DNA of 64,000 bases from Massilia sp. METH4 (GTDB taxonomy: Bacteria; Pseudomonadota; Gammaproteobacteria; Burkholderiales; Burkholderiaceae_D): NCBI RefSeq assembly GCF_037094685.1, contig NZ_CP146614.1:2790001-2854000 (forward strand). The letters are read 5' to 3'. Below are positions 27,840 through 36,807 of the stretch, piece after piece. Below the pieces are notes generated by a model. It saw only the letters and a program-made list of their open reading frames with translations, had not been told where the DNA came from and did not search any database. Position numbers and translations under genes: made by a program. Each line of letters begins with the position of its first letter. Positions within the stretch are counted from its first letter, which is position 1.

Positions 27840-28049
27840 GCTTGCTCCCTATGAACTGAAAGGGGGCAAGTGTAGGTTGCCGATATTACAAGAGGATGAA
27901 ACCGGACGACGAAACCGTGGCAAGGGCGATCCGGCGCTTGCCTGCCGCGAGGCGGAGACTGTCGCGGCCCGGTTCACTGGGGCCGGGTGGCGCGCAAAGC
28001 TCTCGGCCAGTCGCGGCGCCGGGGCATGCGCGCGGACGGACGTGCCGCG

Positions 28050-30536
28050 TCATTGGCGTGCGGAAGGGCGCCTGCTCACCGCGGCATCGACCAGCGCCAG
28101 GAGTTCCCCCGTGTCGACAGGCTTGACGAGGTGGTGGTCGAACCCGGCGTCGGCGGTCTGCTCCCGATCCTGGTGTTGCCCATACCCTGTTACAGCGATC
28201 AGGATGCTCTGCGCCGTCTGCGCGCGTGATCTGAGCATGCGCGCCAGCGTATAGCCATCCATTTCCGGCAGGCCGATATCGAGGACACAGACATCCGGCG
28301 ACACATCTTTCGCGCGCTCGAGCGCGATTGCCGCACTGTACACAACGAAAACTTCGTGCCCTGCAACCTCGAGAAGCATGGCCAGCATGTTTGCCGCATC
28401 CTCATTGTCATCGACGATGAGGATGCGCCGCCGGGTTGCCGGGGGCCGGGCGAGTTCCGGCCCCTGCTGGCTGTCGGCCGTGTCCGATTTTTGCACACGA
28501 GGCAATGTCACGACGAAACAGCTGCCTTTGCCCGCGCCCTCGCTCTCGCAGCGGACACCGCCACCGTGAAGTTCGACCAGGCTCTTCACCAATGCCAGCC
28601 CGATGCCCAGGCCGCCCTGGGCACGATCGGGACTGCGCGCGGCCTGCGCGAACAGGTCGAAAATGCGCGGCTGCAGTTCGGCCGGGATGCCAGTCCCGTT
28701 GTCGGCAACATGCAGAAACACGCTTTCCGGACTTGCCTGCATGCTGAGGCGGATGGTCCCGCCGGACGGCGTGTACTTTGCGGCATTGTTCAACAGATTG
28801 GTCAGGATCTGGACGAGCCGCTTGTGGTCGCCGACGACATGCGCCGGTTCCGGATCCAGGTCGAGCGTGAGGTGGTGCCTTTTTGCCTCGACCAAGGGGC
28901 GCACCTGTTCCAGGGCGTCCGTGATGACCTGCTTGACGTCGATATCGGTCCTGTCCAGGGTAACCAGGCCGCGCGTTACCCTCGATACATCGAGCAGGTC
29001 GTCCACCAGCGAAGTCATGTGGCGTACCTGCCGGGAGATGATCTGGCTGGTGCGCTGCAGCTGCTCCGGATCGAGATGCGCCACTTCCATCAGGTCCGCC
29101 GCGGCCCGGATCGGTGCCATCGGGTTTCTCAGTTCGTGGGCCAGCATGGCAAGAAACTCATCCTTGCGGCGGTCCGCCTCCATCAGCGCTTCCTCCACCC
29201 GCTTGCGTTGGCTGATATCCACCGAAACGGCCAGCAGGCTGTTGATCGACCCGTCCGTGACATTGCGGATCGGGCTGACCGTATTGCTGACCCACACGGT
29301 ACTGCCATCCGGGCGGAGATAACGCTTCTCTATCTCGAATGGTTCGCCGAATTCGACCGCCCGCTTGAACAGTGGAAGATTCGGCACCAGATCTTCGGCA
29401 TGGGTGAGATCCTGCATGTACATGCCGAGCAATTCCGCCCTGGAGCGGGCGACGATATTGCAGTATCTGTCGTTCACCCGGATGATGCGGCCGGTCGGAT
29501 CGACTTCGCAGAAGCCGGCACCCGTCTGGTCGAACAGTGAACGCAGATGCGCCTCGCTCTCCTGCAGGGCTTTTTCCGTGCGTCGTCGATCGGTCAGGTC
29601 GACGAAGGTGCAGACGGCTCCCGACAATTGGCCATCCTGCCATACCGGTCTTGCGCGGTACTCGACCGGGAAAGCCGTACCGTCCACCCTGAAGAACGCT
29701 TCGTCCTCGACGTGGGCTGGCGTGCCGTATTGGGCGGCGTGATAGATCGGGCAATCGCAGGCGTGGTAGGGCGACCCGTCGGGACGGGTATGGTGAATGA
29801 TGTCATGCAGCTTGCGGCCAACGGCATCCTCTTCCCGCTCGAAGCCGAGCATTTTCAGGAATGCGGCATTGCACATGATCGTCACGCCGTTGCGATCGAC
29901 CGAATAGAAGCCTTCTTCCGTACAGTTGATCAGCAGCCGCAGGTAATCGCGGCTTTTGCGTACCTCTTTCTCGACATTGCCGAGCCGTGCAGCAATGCGC
30001 ATGCGTTCGATGGATTCCCAGCAGCGGTTTGCCACCGCTTCCAGCATCTTGATCTCTTTAGCTTGCCAGTGCCGGGGAACCGACTGATGCAATGCCATGC
30101 CCGCCACCATCTTGCCGTCCTTGATAATCGGAACGCTGACAACTGCGCGGATACCGGTGTCGCGGTAGGACCGCAGCACATCCCGGACGCGAAGGTCGGT
30201 TTCGACGTCGTCGACGACGTAGGGCAGGCCGGAACGGTTGAGACGAACGAATTCGGCTCCAAAGGCAGCCATGTCGTAACGCCCGACGATGCTCGGCACG
30301 CCATCAGTATAGTTTCCTGTCAGAAGGAAGGTATCCGTCGCGTCATCCACATGTGCGTAGGCGCAGCGATGGACAGCGAGGTGCCTGCCGAGTATGGACG
30401 CGGCAGTACAGGTAATCTCTTCCGGCGAGATCAGTGGCCACAGTGCTTCGTCGAGCCTGGCCATGAACCTGTAACGTTCCAGTTCCTCGAAAACAGACGC
30501 TTCCTCCTGGGGGGAGTCAGATATCGATTCTGGCAT
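28050..30536 (-). CDS. Hybrid sensor histidine kinase (GAF-PAS-PAS-HisKA-HATPase-REC)
   Basis: This 828-residue cytoplasmic kinase has no membrane segment. A GAF domain covers about residues 30-170 and two PAS domains about 190-320 and 325-450, the first with a Cys pair in HACDCPIYH. The dimerisation/H-box reads LAMLAHELRNPMAPIR. The ATPase domain has VADNGTGIP and GGLGIGLALVKSLVELHGG, and the C-terminal receiver (about 700-820) has ILIVDDNEDAAN and the phospho-Asp in CVLDIGLPEMDG. No response regulator or output gene is adjacent, so it is an orphan hybrid kinase. The signal it senses is unknown. Confidence 0.92.
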   Translation of the reverse strand: MPESISDSPQEEASVFEELERYRFMARLDEALWPLISPEEITCTAASILGRHLAVHRCAYAHVDDATDTFLLTGNYTDGVPSIVGRYDMAAFGAEFVRLNRSGLPYVVDDVETDLRVRDVLRSYRDTGIRAVVSVPIIKDGKMVAGMALHQSVPRHWQAKEIKMLEAVANRCWESIERMRIAARLGNVEKEVRKSRDYLRLLINCTEEGFYSVDRNGVTIMCNAAFLKMLGFEREEDAVGRKLHDIIHHTRPDGSPYHACDCPIYHAAQYGTPAHVEDEAFFRVDGTAFPVEYRARPVWQDGQLSGAVCTFVDLTDRRRTEKALQESEAHLRSLFDQTGAGFCEVDPTGRIIRVNDRYCNIVARSRAELLGMYMQDLTHAEDLVPNLPLFKRAVEFGEPFEIEKRYLRPDGSTVWVSNTVSPIRNVTDGSINSLLAVSVDISQRKRVEEALMEADRRKDEFLAMLAHELRNPMAPIRAAADLMEVAHLDPEQLQRTSQIISRQVRHMTSLVDDLLDVSRVTRGLVTLDRTDIDVKQVITDALEQVRPLVEAKRHHLTLDLDPEPAHVVGDHKRLVQILTNLLNNAAKYTPSGGTIRLSMQASPESVFLHVADNGTGIPAELQPRIFDLFAQAARSPDRAQGGLGIGLALVKSLVELHGGGVRCESEGAGKGSCFVVTLPRVQKSDTADSQQGPELARPPATRRRILIVDDNEDAANMLAMLLEVAGHEVFVVYSAAIALERAKDVSPDVCVLDIGLPEMDGYTLARMLRSRAQTAQSILIAVTGYGQHQDREQTADAGFDHHLVKPVDTGELLALVDAAVSRRPSARQ

Positions 30537-30717
30537 CTGTCTTCTCTGTCATCGGTTTGGTGTTTTACGGTGAACGCAGGTGGAGATGGCAGATCTGCAT
30601 GGCCCCGTTCCCGGCTTGCTCCTTCAGTTGACTCATTTTACAGGTTTGCAATACACGGCAGCGCAGTGGCAGTGCACCCGGGTCATGCATTCGTGGGATG
30701 CAGTGCCTGAACGCCCG

Positions 30718-30765
30718 CAGTGCACGCCGCAGTGCAAGCCGCAGTGTAAGCCGCAGTGTAAGCAT
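30718..30765. repeat. 12-bp tandem repeat
   Basis: Four consecutive copies of a 12-bp unit CAGTGYAMGCCG lie at 30718, 30730, 30742 and 30754, the last degenerate. They sit just downstream of the glutathione peroxidase gene, between it and the kinase gene start. The function is unknown. Such arrays vary in copy number by slippage. Confidence 0.75.
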
Positions 30766-30783
30766 CAAGCGCCCCGGTAAAGC

Positions 30784-31269
30784 TCAAGCCCCCAGCAACG
30801 CCTCGATATCGGCCGCGATATCCTCCGGCTTCGTCCCCGGCGCATACCGCTTGGCCACCGAGCCATCCTTGCGCACCAGGAACTTGGTGAAATTCCACTT
30901 GATGCCTTCGGTGCCCAGCAACCCAGGTGCCGCCTTCTTCAGGTGCTGGAACAGCGGGTGGGCATTGGCGCCGTTCACGTCGATCTTGGCGAACAGGGGG
31001 AAGGTCACGCCATAGGTCTTGTCGCAGAAGGCGCCGATCTCCTCGTGCGTGCCCGGTTCCTGCGCGCCGAACTGGTTGCACGGGAAGCCCAGCACCTCGA
31101 AGCCGCGCTCGTGGAAGCGCTCGTACAGCTTTTCCAGGCCCGCGTATTGCGGCGTGAAGCCGCAGGCGCTGGCCGTATTCACGATCAGCAGTACCTTGTC
31201 CTGGTACTGCGCCAGGTTGACGGGCTGGCCGGCCAGGCCGAGGGCGGAAAAATCGAAGACGGTGCTCAT
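30784..31269 (-). CDS. Glutathione peroxidase family thiol peroxidase
   Basis: This 161-residue protein reduces hydroperoxides using glutathione or thioredoxin. The peroxidatic Cys is in NTASACGFTPQY (about residue 36), with a Cys in place of selenocysteine. FPCNQFG contains the conserved Gln and Asn, and KWNFTKFLV carries the catalytic Trp and Asn. Non-animal members usually use thioredoxin. It ends just before a tandem repeat, and it lies 7 bp downstream of pilU on the same strand, so it may be expressed with the pilT-pilU operon. Confidence 0.92.
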   Translation of the reverse strand: MSTVFDFSALGLAGQPVNLAQYQDKVLLIVNTASACGFTPQYAGLEKLYERFHERGFEVLGFPCNQFGAQEPGTHEEIGAFCDKTYGVTFPLFAKIDVNGANAHPLFQHLKKAAPGLLGTEGIKWNFTKFLVRKDGSVAKRYAPGTKPEDIAADIEALLGA

Positions 31270-31276
31270 ATATTCC

Positions 31277-32413
31277 TCAGATCAGGCCCAGGTGTTCGGT
31301 GCCGGCCGACAGGTCGCGGTTCTTCGCGGCCTTGCCTTCGAGCTTGATGGCCAGGCGCAGGTCGTTGACCGAATCGGCATTGCGCAGCGCATCCTCGTAA
31401 CTGATCTTGTCGGCCTCGTACAGGTCGAACAGCGACTGGTCGAAGGTCTGCATGCCCAATTCGCGCGACTTCTTCATGAGCTCCTTGATCTCGTGCACCT
31501 TGCCCTGGAAGATCAGGTCGGAGATCAACGGGGAATTGAGCAGGATCTCGATCGCCACCGCGCGGCCCTTGGCATCCTTGAGCGGCACCAGGCGCTGCGA
31601 GATCATGCCCTTCAGGTTCAGCGACAGGTCCATCAGCAGTTGCTGGCGGCGCTCCTCGGGGAAGAAGTTGATGATGCGGTCGAGCGCCTGGTTGGCGCTG
31701 TTGGCGTGCAGCGTGGCCAGGCACAGGTGGCCCGTCTCGGCGAAGGCGATCGCGTGGTCCATCGTTTCGCGGTCGCGGATCTCGCCGATCTGGATCACGT
31801 CCGGCGCCTGGCGCAGCGTGTTCTTGAGCGCCACTTCCCAATCCTCGGTATCGACGCCCACCTCGCGCTGCGTGACGATGCAGTTGCGGTGCGGGTGCAC
31901 GAATTCCACCGGGTCTTCGATGGTGATGATGTGGCCGTGGCTGTGTTCATTGCGGTAGCCCACCATGGCGGCGAGCGTGGTCGACTTGCCGGAGCCGGTG
32001 GCGCCCACCATGATCACGAGGCCGCGCTTGGCCATCACGACCTCCTTCAGCACCGGGGGCAGGGCCAGCTCGTCCAGGTCGGGGATCTTGCTGTTGATGA
32101 CCCGCAGCACCATGCCCGCGGCGCCCATCTGCACGAAGGCGGACACGCGAAAGCGCCCCAGGTCGCCGGGGCTGATGGCGAAGTTCGCCTCCTTCGTCTG
32201 CTCGAAGGTGGCGGCCTGCTTGTCGTTCATGATCGCGCGGGCCAGGTCGGCCGTGTGCGCGGCCGTCAACGGCTGGGCGGAGACGGGCGTCAGCTTGCCG
32301 TCGATCTTCATCGCCGGCGGAAAGCCCGCCGTGACGAACAGGTCCGACCCCTTCTTGCTCACCATCAGGCGCAGCAGGTCGAACATGAATTTACTGGCCT
32401 GGTCGCGTTCCAT
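31277..32413 (-). CDS. pilU: Twitching motility ATPase PilU
   Basis: This 378-residue hexameric ATPase works with PilT in type IV pilus retraction. Walker A is GATGSGKSTT, the Asp box IITIEDPVEFVH and the His box AETGHLCLATLHANSANQ. The C-terminal region, SDLIFQGKVHEIKELMKKS and then GMQTFDQSL, is the PilU form, distinct from the AIRNLIRE motif of PilT. It follows pilT after 17 bp on the same strand, the usual pilT-pilU order. Confidence 0.94.
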   Translation of the reverse strand: MERDQASKFMFDLLRLMVSKKGSDLFVTAGFPPAMKIDGKLTPVSAQPLTAAHTADLARAIMNDKQAATFEQTKEANFAISPGDLGRFRVSAFVQMGAAGMVLRVINSKIPDLDELALPPVLKEVVMAKRGLVIMVGATGSGKSTTLAAMVGYRNEHSHGHIITIEDPVEFVHPHRNCIVTQREVGVDTEDWEVALKNTLRQAPDVIQIGEIRDRETMDHAIAFAETGHLCLATLHANSANQALDRIINFFPEERRQQLLMDLSLNLKGMISQRLVPLKDAKGRAVAIEILLNSPLISDLIFQGKVHEIKELMKKSRELGMQTFDQSLFDLYEADKISYEDALRNADSVNDLRLAIKLEGKAAKNRDLSAGTEHLGLI

Positions 32414-32430
32414 CGCGGTGTCCTCGACGG

Positions 32431-33474
32431 TTATCCGGGGAAGTTTTCAGGGATCTTGGCGGCCGAGCGGGCGGTGGCGGCCGAGATCACGTTGCGGCGC
32501 ACCAGGTCCGTCAGGTTCTGGTCCAGGGTCTGCATGCCGGCGTTGCTGCCGGTCTGGATCGCCGAGTACATCTGCGCCACCTTCGCCTCGCGGATCAGGT
32601 TGCGGATCGCCGGCGTGCCCACCATGATCTCGTGCGCGGCCACGCGGCCGGCGCCATCCTTCGTCTTCAGGAGCGTCTGCGAGATCACGGCCTGCAGCGA
32701 TTCCGAGAGCATCGCGCGCACCATTTCCTTTTCCTCGGCGGGGAACACGTCGACGATGCGGTCGATGGTCTTCGCGGCGGACGACGTGTGCAGCGTGCCG
32801 AACACCAGGTGGCCCGTCTCGGCGGCGGTCAATGCCAGGCGGATCGTTTCCAGGTCGCGCAGCTCGCCGACCAGGATCGCGTCCGGGTCTTCGCGCAGCG
32901 CCGAGCGCAGGGCATTGCTGAACGACAGGGTGTGCGGCCCCACTTCGCGCTGGTTGACCAGGCACTTCTTCGATTCGTGCACGAATTCGATCGGGTCCTC
33001 GATCGTGAGGATGTGGCCGTATTCGTGCTCGTTCAGGTGGTTCACCATGGCCGCCAGCGTCGTCGACTTGCCGGAACCGGTCGGGCCGGTGACGAGCACC
33101 AGGCCGCGCGGCTTGAGCGCGAAATCGGCGAAGATCCTTGGTGCGTTCAAGTCTTCGAGCGTGAGCACTTTCGATGGGATGGTGCGCAGCACGGCGGATG
33201 CGCCGCGGTCCTGGTTGTAGGCATTGACGCGGAAGCGCGCCAGGCCGGGAATCGCGAAGCTGAAATCGACCTCCAGCATCTCCTCGTAGGCCTTGCGCTG
33301 GGAGTCGTTCATGATGTCATAGATCATGCGGTGCACTTCCTTGTGCTCCAGCGGGTCCACGTTCAGCCGGCGGACATCGCCGTGCACGCGGATCATGGGC
33401 GGCAGGCCGGCCGACAGGTGCAGGTCGGAAGCCTTGTTCTTCACGGAGAATGCGAGCAGATCGGAGATGTCCAT
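32431..33474 (-). CDS. pilT: Type IV pilus retraction ATPase PilT
   Basis: This 347-residue protein powers pilus retraction, twitching motility and DNA uptake. Walker A GPTGSGKSTT, Asp box ILTIEDPIEFVH, Walker B-like AILVGELRDLETI and His box ETGHLVFGTLHTSS are present. PilT's signature AIRNLIREAKVAQMYSAIQ is near the C-terminus. It is divergent from yggS, the standard betaproteobacterial arrangement. The 104-bp palindromic element copy 2 lies in the space between them, starting 38 bp from its start codon. Confidence 0.96.
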   Translation of the reverse strand: MDISDLLAFSVKNKASDLHLSAGLPPMIRVHGDVRRLNVDPLEHKEVHRMIYDIMNDSQRKAYEEMLEVDFSFAIPGLARFRVNAYNQDRGASAVLRTIPSKVLTLEDLNAPRIFADFALKPRGLVLVTGPTGSGKSTTLAAMVNHLNEHEYGHILTIEDPIEFVHESKKCLVNQREVGPHTLSFSNALRSALREDPDAILVGELRDLETIRLALTAAETGHLVFGTLHTSSAAKTIDRIVDVFPAEEKEMVRAMLSESLQAVISQTLLKTKDGAGRVAAHEIMVGTPAIRNLIREAKVAQMYSAIQTGSNAGMQTLDQNLTDLVRRNVISAATARSAAKIPENFPG

Positions 33475-33511
33475 TTATAATCCCTGTGCCTAAAAAATAA
33501 TGCCAGCGTTG

Positions 33512-33615
33512 GGAGCTGCTGGCACAAGCCACAGGACAAGGCGCATCGTCGAAGACAGTACACTGGTACGTCGAGACGAATGCAACGCAGTCATGGGGCT
33601 TGTGTCAGCGGCTCT
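33512..33615. repeat. 104-bp palindromic element, copy 2
   Basis: The termini pair as an imperfect inverted repeat (16 of 18 positions between the left end at 33513 and the right end at 33614). Internally it matches the reverse complement of copy 1 (14130-14233) at about 88 of 104 positions. It fills most of the pilT-yggS divergent promoter region and ends 19 bp before the yggS start codon, so it may form part of the yggS leader. Confidence 0.85.
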
Positions 33616-33634
33616 AAAGCTGGCGCTTCTGATT

Positions 33635-34342
33635 ATGTCCGGAATCCAAGAGCGTTTGCAAGCTGTCGAAAATGCCATTGTGGCCGCCTGCGCCGAGGCG
33701 CGGCGCCCCGCTGGCGGCGTGAAGCTGCTGGCCGTGTCGAAGACCTTCGGGCCCGACGCGGTGCTGGCCGCGGCCGAGGCCGGCCAGCGCGCGTTCGGCG
33801 AGAACTATGTGCAGGAGGGCGTGGACAAGATCGCCGCCCTGAAGGACCGCGGCCCGCAGTTTGCTCTCGAGTGGCATTTCATCGGCCCCATCCAGAGCAA
33901 CAAGACGCGGCCCATTGCCGAGCATTTCGACTGGGTGCATACGGTCGAGCGCGAGAAGATCGCCGTGCGCCTGTCGGAACAGCGGCCGGCCGCGCTGGGG
34001 CCGCTGAACGTGTGCGTGCAGGTCAACATCAGCGGCGAAGCCAGCAAGAGCGGCGCCGCCCCGGAGGAAGTGGAAGCGCTGGCCGAGGCGGTGGCAAGGC
34101 AGCCGAACCTCAGGCTACGCGGGTTGATGGCGATCCCGGAACCCGCGGATGACTTCGCGCTGCAGCGCGCACCCTTCGCTGCCATGCGCGAGCTGTTCGA
34201 ACGATTGCGGGAAAAATTCGGGCCCGGCTTCGACACGCTGTCGATGGGCATGTCCGCGGACATGCGCGCGGCGGTCCTGGAAGGCGCCACCATCGTGCGC
34301 GTGGGCAGCGCCATTTTCGGTGCCCGCACCTACCACAAATAA
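33635..34342 (+). CDS. YggS family PLP-binding protein
   Basis: This 235-residue protein is the PLP homeostasis protein (PLPBP/YggS), a single-domain TIM barrel that binds pyridoxal phosphate but shows no known catalysis. The Schiff-base Lys lies in KLLAVSKTFG (about residue 36). FGENYVQE, WHFIGPIQSNKT and LSMGMSADM are diagnostic. The start at 33635 gives the expected N-terminus MSGIQERLQAV; a longer frame would run into the upstream palindromic element. proC follows 14 bp later, a conserved pair. Confidence 0.94.
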   Translation: MSGIQERLQAVENAIVAACAEARRPAGGVKLLAVSKTFGPDAVLAAAEAGQRAFGENYVQEGVDKIAALKDRGPQFALEWHFIGPIQSNKTRPIAEHFDWVHTVEREKIAVRLSEQRPAALGPLNVCVQVNISGEASKSGAAPEEVEALAEAVARQPNLRLRGLMAIPEPADDFALQRAPFAAMRELFERLREKFGPGFDTLSMGMSADMRAAVLEGATIVRVGSAIFGARTYHK

Positions 34343-34356
34343 ACCAAGGGATATCC

Positions 34357-35184
34357 ATGAAAATCGCATTCATCGGTGGCGGCAACATGGCCGCCGCCCT
34401 GATCGCGGGCCTGGCCGGCAAGGTCACGCCGGGCGCCAACATCCATGTCGTCGACCCCAGTCCCGCCGCCCTCGAAGCGCTGCATGCCCGGCATGGGGTG
34501 ACGACGGCGGCATCGATCGACAAGGCGGTGACGGAAGCCGAAGTGATCGTGCTGGCCGTGAAACCGCAGAGCATGCGCGAGGCCGTGGCGCCGCTGGTGC
34601 CGCTGCTGGCCGCCGCCGGGCACACGCCGCTGGTGCTGTCGATCGCGGCCGGCATCCGCAGCGCCGACCTGTCGCGCTGGCTCGGCGGCTACGGGGCGAT
34701 CGTGCGCTGCATGCCGAACACGCCGGCCCTGATCGGCATGGGCATCACCGGCGCCGTCGCCTCGGCGGGCGTGACGCAGGCGCAGCGCGCCGCCGCCGAC
34801 CAGGTGCTGAAGGCGGTCGGCGGCACCGTCTGGCTCGATGACGAAGCGAAGATCGACGCCGTCACGGGCGTTTCCGGCAGCGGCCCGGCCTATGTGTTCT
34901 ACTTCATCGAGGCGATGCAGCAGGCCGCCGTGGAATTGGGCCTCACGGCGGAGCAGGGCCTGGAACTGGCGAAGGCCACGTTTACCGGCGCCGCCCAGCT
35001 GGCCGCGCAGTCGGACGAGCCGGTATCGCTGCTGCGTGAACGCGTGACGTCGAAGGGGGGCACCACCTACGCGGCGCTGACCAGCATGGAAGAGAGCGGC
35101 GTGAAGGCGGCCATCGTCTCCGCCGTCAAGGCTGCCGCCGCGCGCGGCAAGGAACTGGGCGAACAGATGGGCAAGAATGGCTGA
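34357..35184 (+). CDS. proC: Pyrroline-5-carboxylate reductase
   Basis: This 275-residue enzyme reduces 1-pyrroline-5-carboxylate to proline using NAD(P)H. It has an N-terminal Rossmann motif (IAFIGGGNMAAALIAG), RCMPNTPALIGMG and the signature GSGPAYVFYFIEAM, then the TSKGGTTYAAL segment. It sits in an operon with yggS upstream and a small membrane protein whose start overlaps the proC stop by one base (TGATG). Confidence 0.96.
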   Translation: MKIAFIGGGNMAAALIAGLAGKVTPGANIHVVDPSPAALEALHARHGVTTAASIDKAVTEAEVIVLAVKPQSMREAVAPLVPLLAAAGHTPLVLSIAAGIRSADLSRWLGGYGAIVRCMPNTPALIGMGITGAVASAGVTQAQRAAADQVLKAVGGTVWLDDEAKIDAVTGVSGSGPAYVFYFIEAMQQAAVELGLTAEQGLELAKATFTGAAQLAAQSDEPVSLLRERVTSKGGTTYAALTSMEESGVKAAIVSAVKAAAARGKELGEQMGKNG

Positions 35185-35405
35185 TGGAAAAGCTGGAAAA
35201 GAAGCTCTGGTTTGTCGCGCTGGTCGGCGCACTGTCGGCGTTCGTCACGCTCTACCTGCTCGAAGCCGCTGGCCTGCCGAAGCTGGCGGAAATGAACATC
35301 GCCCAGCTGGCCGTTGCCGCGCTGTCCTACCACGCGTGCTCCCGGCTGTTCTCGTTCTGCGGCTGGCTGCTGGCGCTGTGTTTTGGCGCACCGGCGACGC
35401 GCTGA
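35184..35405 (+). CDS. Small two-helix membrane protein
   Basis: This 73-residue protein has two hydrophobic stretches (about residues 9-27 and 40-66). It has two Cys residues (HACSRLFSFC). Its ATG shares a base with the proC stop, so translation is probably coupled. I do not recognise a family. The coding call rests on the overlap, GC-typical codons and membrane character. A terminator follows. Confidence 0.6.
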   Translation: MEKLEKKLWFVALVGALSAFVTLYLLEAAGLPKLAEMNIAQLAVAALSYHACSRLFSFCGWLLALCFGAPATR

Positions 35406-35408
35406 CGT

Positions 35409-35432
35409 GAAAACGGCCCGCAAGCGGGCCGT
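35409..35432 (-). terminator. Terminator between convergent genes
   Basis: ACGGCCCGC (35413-35421) and GCGGGCCGT (35424-35432) form a 9-bp GC stem with a tight loop. Read on the minus strand it is followed by TTTT. It lies 22 bp after the DUF883 gene and just after the small membrane protein gene, so it could serve both. Confidence 0.75.
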
Positions 35433-35453
35433 TCGTACTTCGATGCCGCGAGA

Positions 35454-35819
35454 TCAGTCGCGCGAGATGATCACGCCGGCCAGCAGGCCGACCACGGCGC
35501 CGATCACCACGGAGCGCCACGGATTGTCGTGCACATAGGTATCGGCATACTGGGCGGCCAGCTTGCCTTTGGCAACGGCACTGTCCTCGAGCGTCAGCAG
35601 ATTGGTCTTGGCGGTACGCAGCGTTTCCTGGAAGCGGGTTTTCGCCTCGCCCAGGTCTTCGCTGCTGGCATTGGCCGCACCACGCAGCCATTGCTCCGCG
35701 TCGTTGATCGCGTTCTTCAGGTCGCCCATCAGGCGCTCGCGCGCCTCGCCCGAATCGCTGCCGGTCTTGCCGTTGCCGACCGTGCCGGTGGCGGTGGGAT
35801 TACTTGTCGTCTGGTCCAT
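35454..35819 (-). CDS. DUF883 (ElaB/YqjD-like) membrane-anchored protein
   Basis: This 121-residue protein has a polar, Ala/Glu-rich N-terminal helix region. One C-terminal transmembrane segment (about 98-118) begins at DNPWRSVVIGAVVGLLAGV, the DUF883 signature. ElaB and YqjD in E. coli anchor to the inner membrane and bind ribosomes in stationary phase; a similar role here is inferred. The start at 35819 fits MDQTTSNPTATG; a longer frame would add an unrelated leader. Confidence 0.85.
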   Translation of the reverse strand: MDQTTSNPTATGTVGNGKTGSDSGEARERLMGDLKNAINDAEQWLRGAANASSEDLGEAKTRFQETLRTAKTNLLTLEDSAVAKGKLAAQYADTYVHDNPWRSVVIGAVVGLLAGVIISRD

Positions 35820-35922
35820 GATCGCCTCGTCTTTAAATTGTGGAAGGGCTACTGTAGGCGGCCGCAAGTACCGGTGTGTTGTCGTTGCGCAATATTAAAC
35901 GCGCGACAAGCCGCGCCAAGCC

Positions 35923-36798
35923 TCAGCGCAGCGCGTAATCGAGCGCGATACCAGCGAAAACGGCCGCTCCCAGGTAGTTATTGTGGCGGAACGCGGCAAA
36001 ACATGGCGCACGTTCGCGCCCACGGATCAGGAAGTAGTGATAGACGGCGCAGGCGGCGGCCACGGCGAGGCCCGCCTTGTACCACAGGCCCAGGTCGAAA
36101 TACGCGCCGGCGGCCAGCAGGATCGCCAGGTGCACGCCGTAACACAGCATCACGATGGCCACGTCGAAACGGCCGAAGGTGATGGCCGAGGTCTTGATGC
36201 CGATCTTCAGGTCGTCGTCGCGGTCGACCATCGCGTATTCGGTGTCGTAGGCCACGGCCCAGAACACATTTCCCACGAGCAGCAGCCAGGCCCACCCCGG
36301 CACGCCGTTCTGCACGGCGGCAAACGCCATGGGGATGCCGAAACCGAACGCGATGCCCAGGTAGGCCTGCGGGATTGCAAAGAAGCGCTTGAAGTAGGGG
36401 TAGGTGCCGGCGATGATCAATGCCGCCACCGACAACTGCTTGACGAGCGCATTGAGGGGCTGGATCAGCAGGAAGGCCACCAGCGACAGGCCGGCGGCGA
36501 TCGCCAGCGCTTCCTTGCCGCTGACGCGGCCGCTGGTGATGGGACGGTCCGCCGTGCGCTTCACGTGGCGGTCGAAATCCTGGTCGGCGTAGTCGTTCAC
36601 GGCGCAGCCGGCCGAGCGCATCAGGAAAGTGCCGAGGCAGAAGATCACAAGCAGGTGCCAGGCCGGCACGCCGCCGGAGGCGAGCCACAGCGCGGACAGC
36701 GTGGGCCACAATAGCAGCACGGTGCCGATCGGCTTGTCCAGGCGCACGAGGCGGAAATAGAGCTGCAGCTTGCTGGCGGCGGGGGCGGGTGCGTGCAT
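35923..36798 (-). CDS. ubiA: 4-hydroxybenzoate polyprenyltransferase
   Basis: This 291-residue membrane enzyme attaches the polyprenyl chain to 4-hydroxybenzoate in ubiquinone synthesis. The two Asp-rich motifs are [15 protein letters not shown] and [13 protein letters not shown], with about nine helices. It lies 9 bp downstream of oxyR on the same strand, so it is probably co-transcribed. This order is seen in several betaproteobacteria. Confidence 0.95.
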   Translation of the reverse strand: MHAPAPAASKLQLYFRLVRLDKPIGTVLLLWPTLSALWLASGGVPAWHLLVIFCLGTFLMRSAGCAVNDYADQDFDRHVKRTADRPITSGRVSGKEALAIAAGLSLVAFLLIQPLNALVKQLSVAALIIAGTYPYFKRFFAIPQAYLGIAFGFGIPMAFAAVQNGVPGWAWLLLVGNVFWAVAYDTEYAMVDRDDDLKIGIKTSAITFGRFDVAIVMLCYGVHLAILLAAGAYFDLGLWYKAGLAVAAACAVYHYFLIRGRERAPCFAAFRHNNYLGAAVFAGIALDYALR

Positions 36799-36807
36799 GG
36801 CGGTTAC

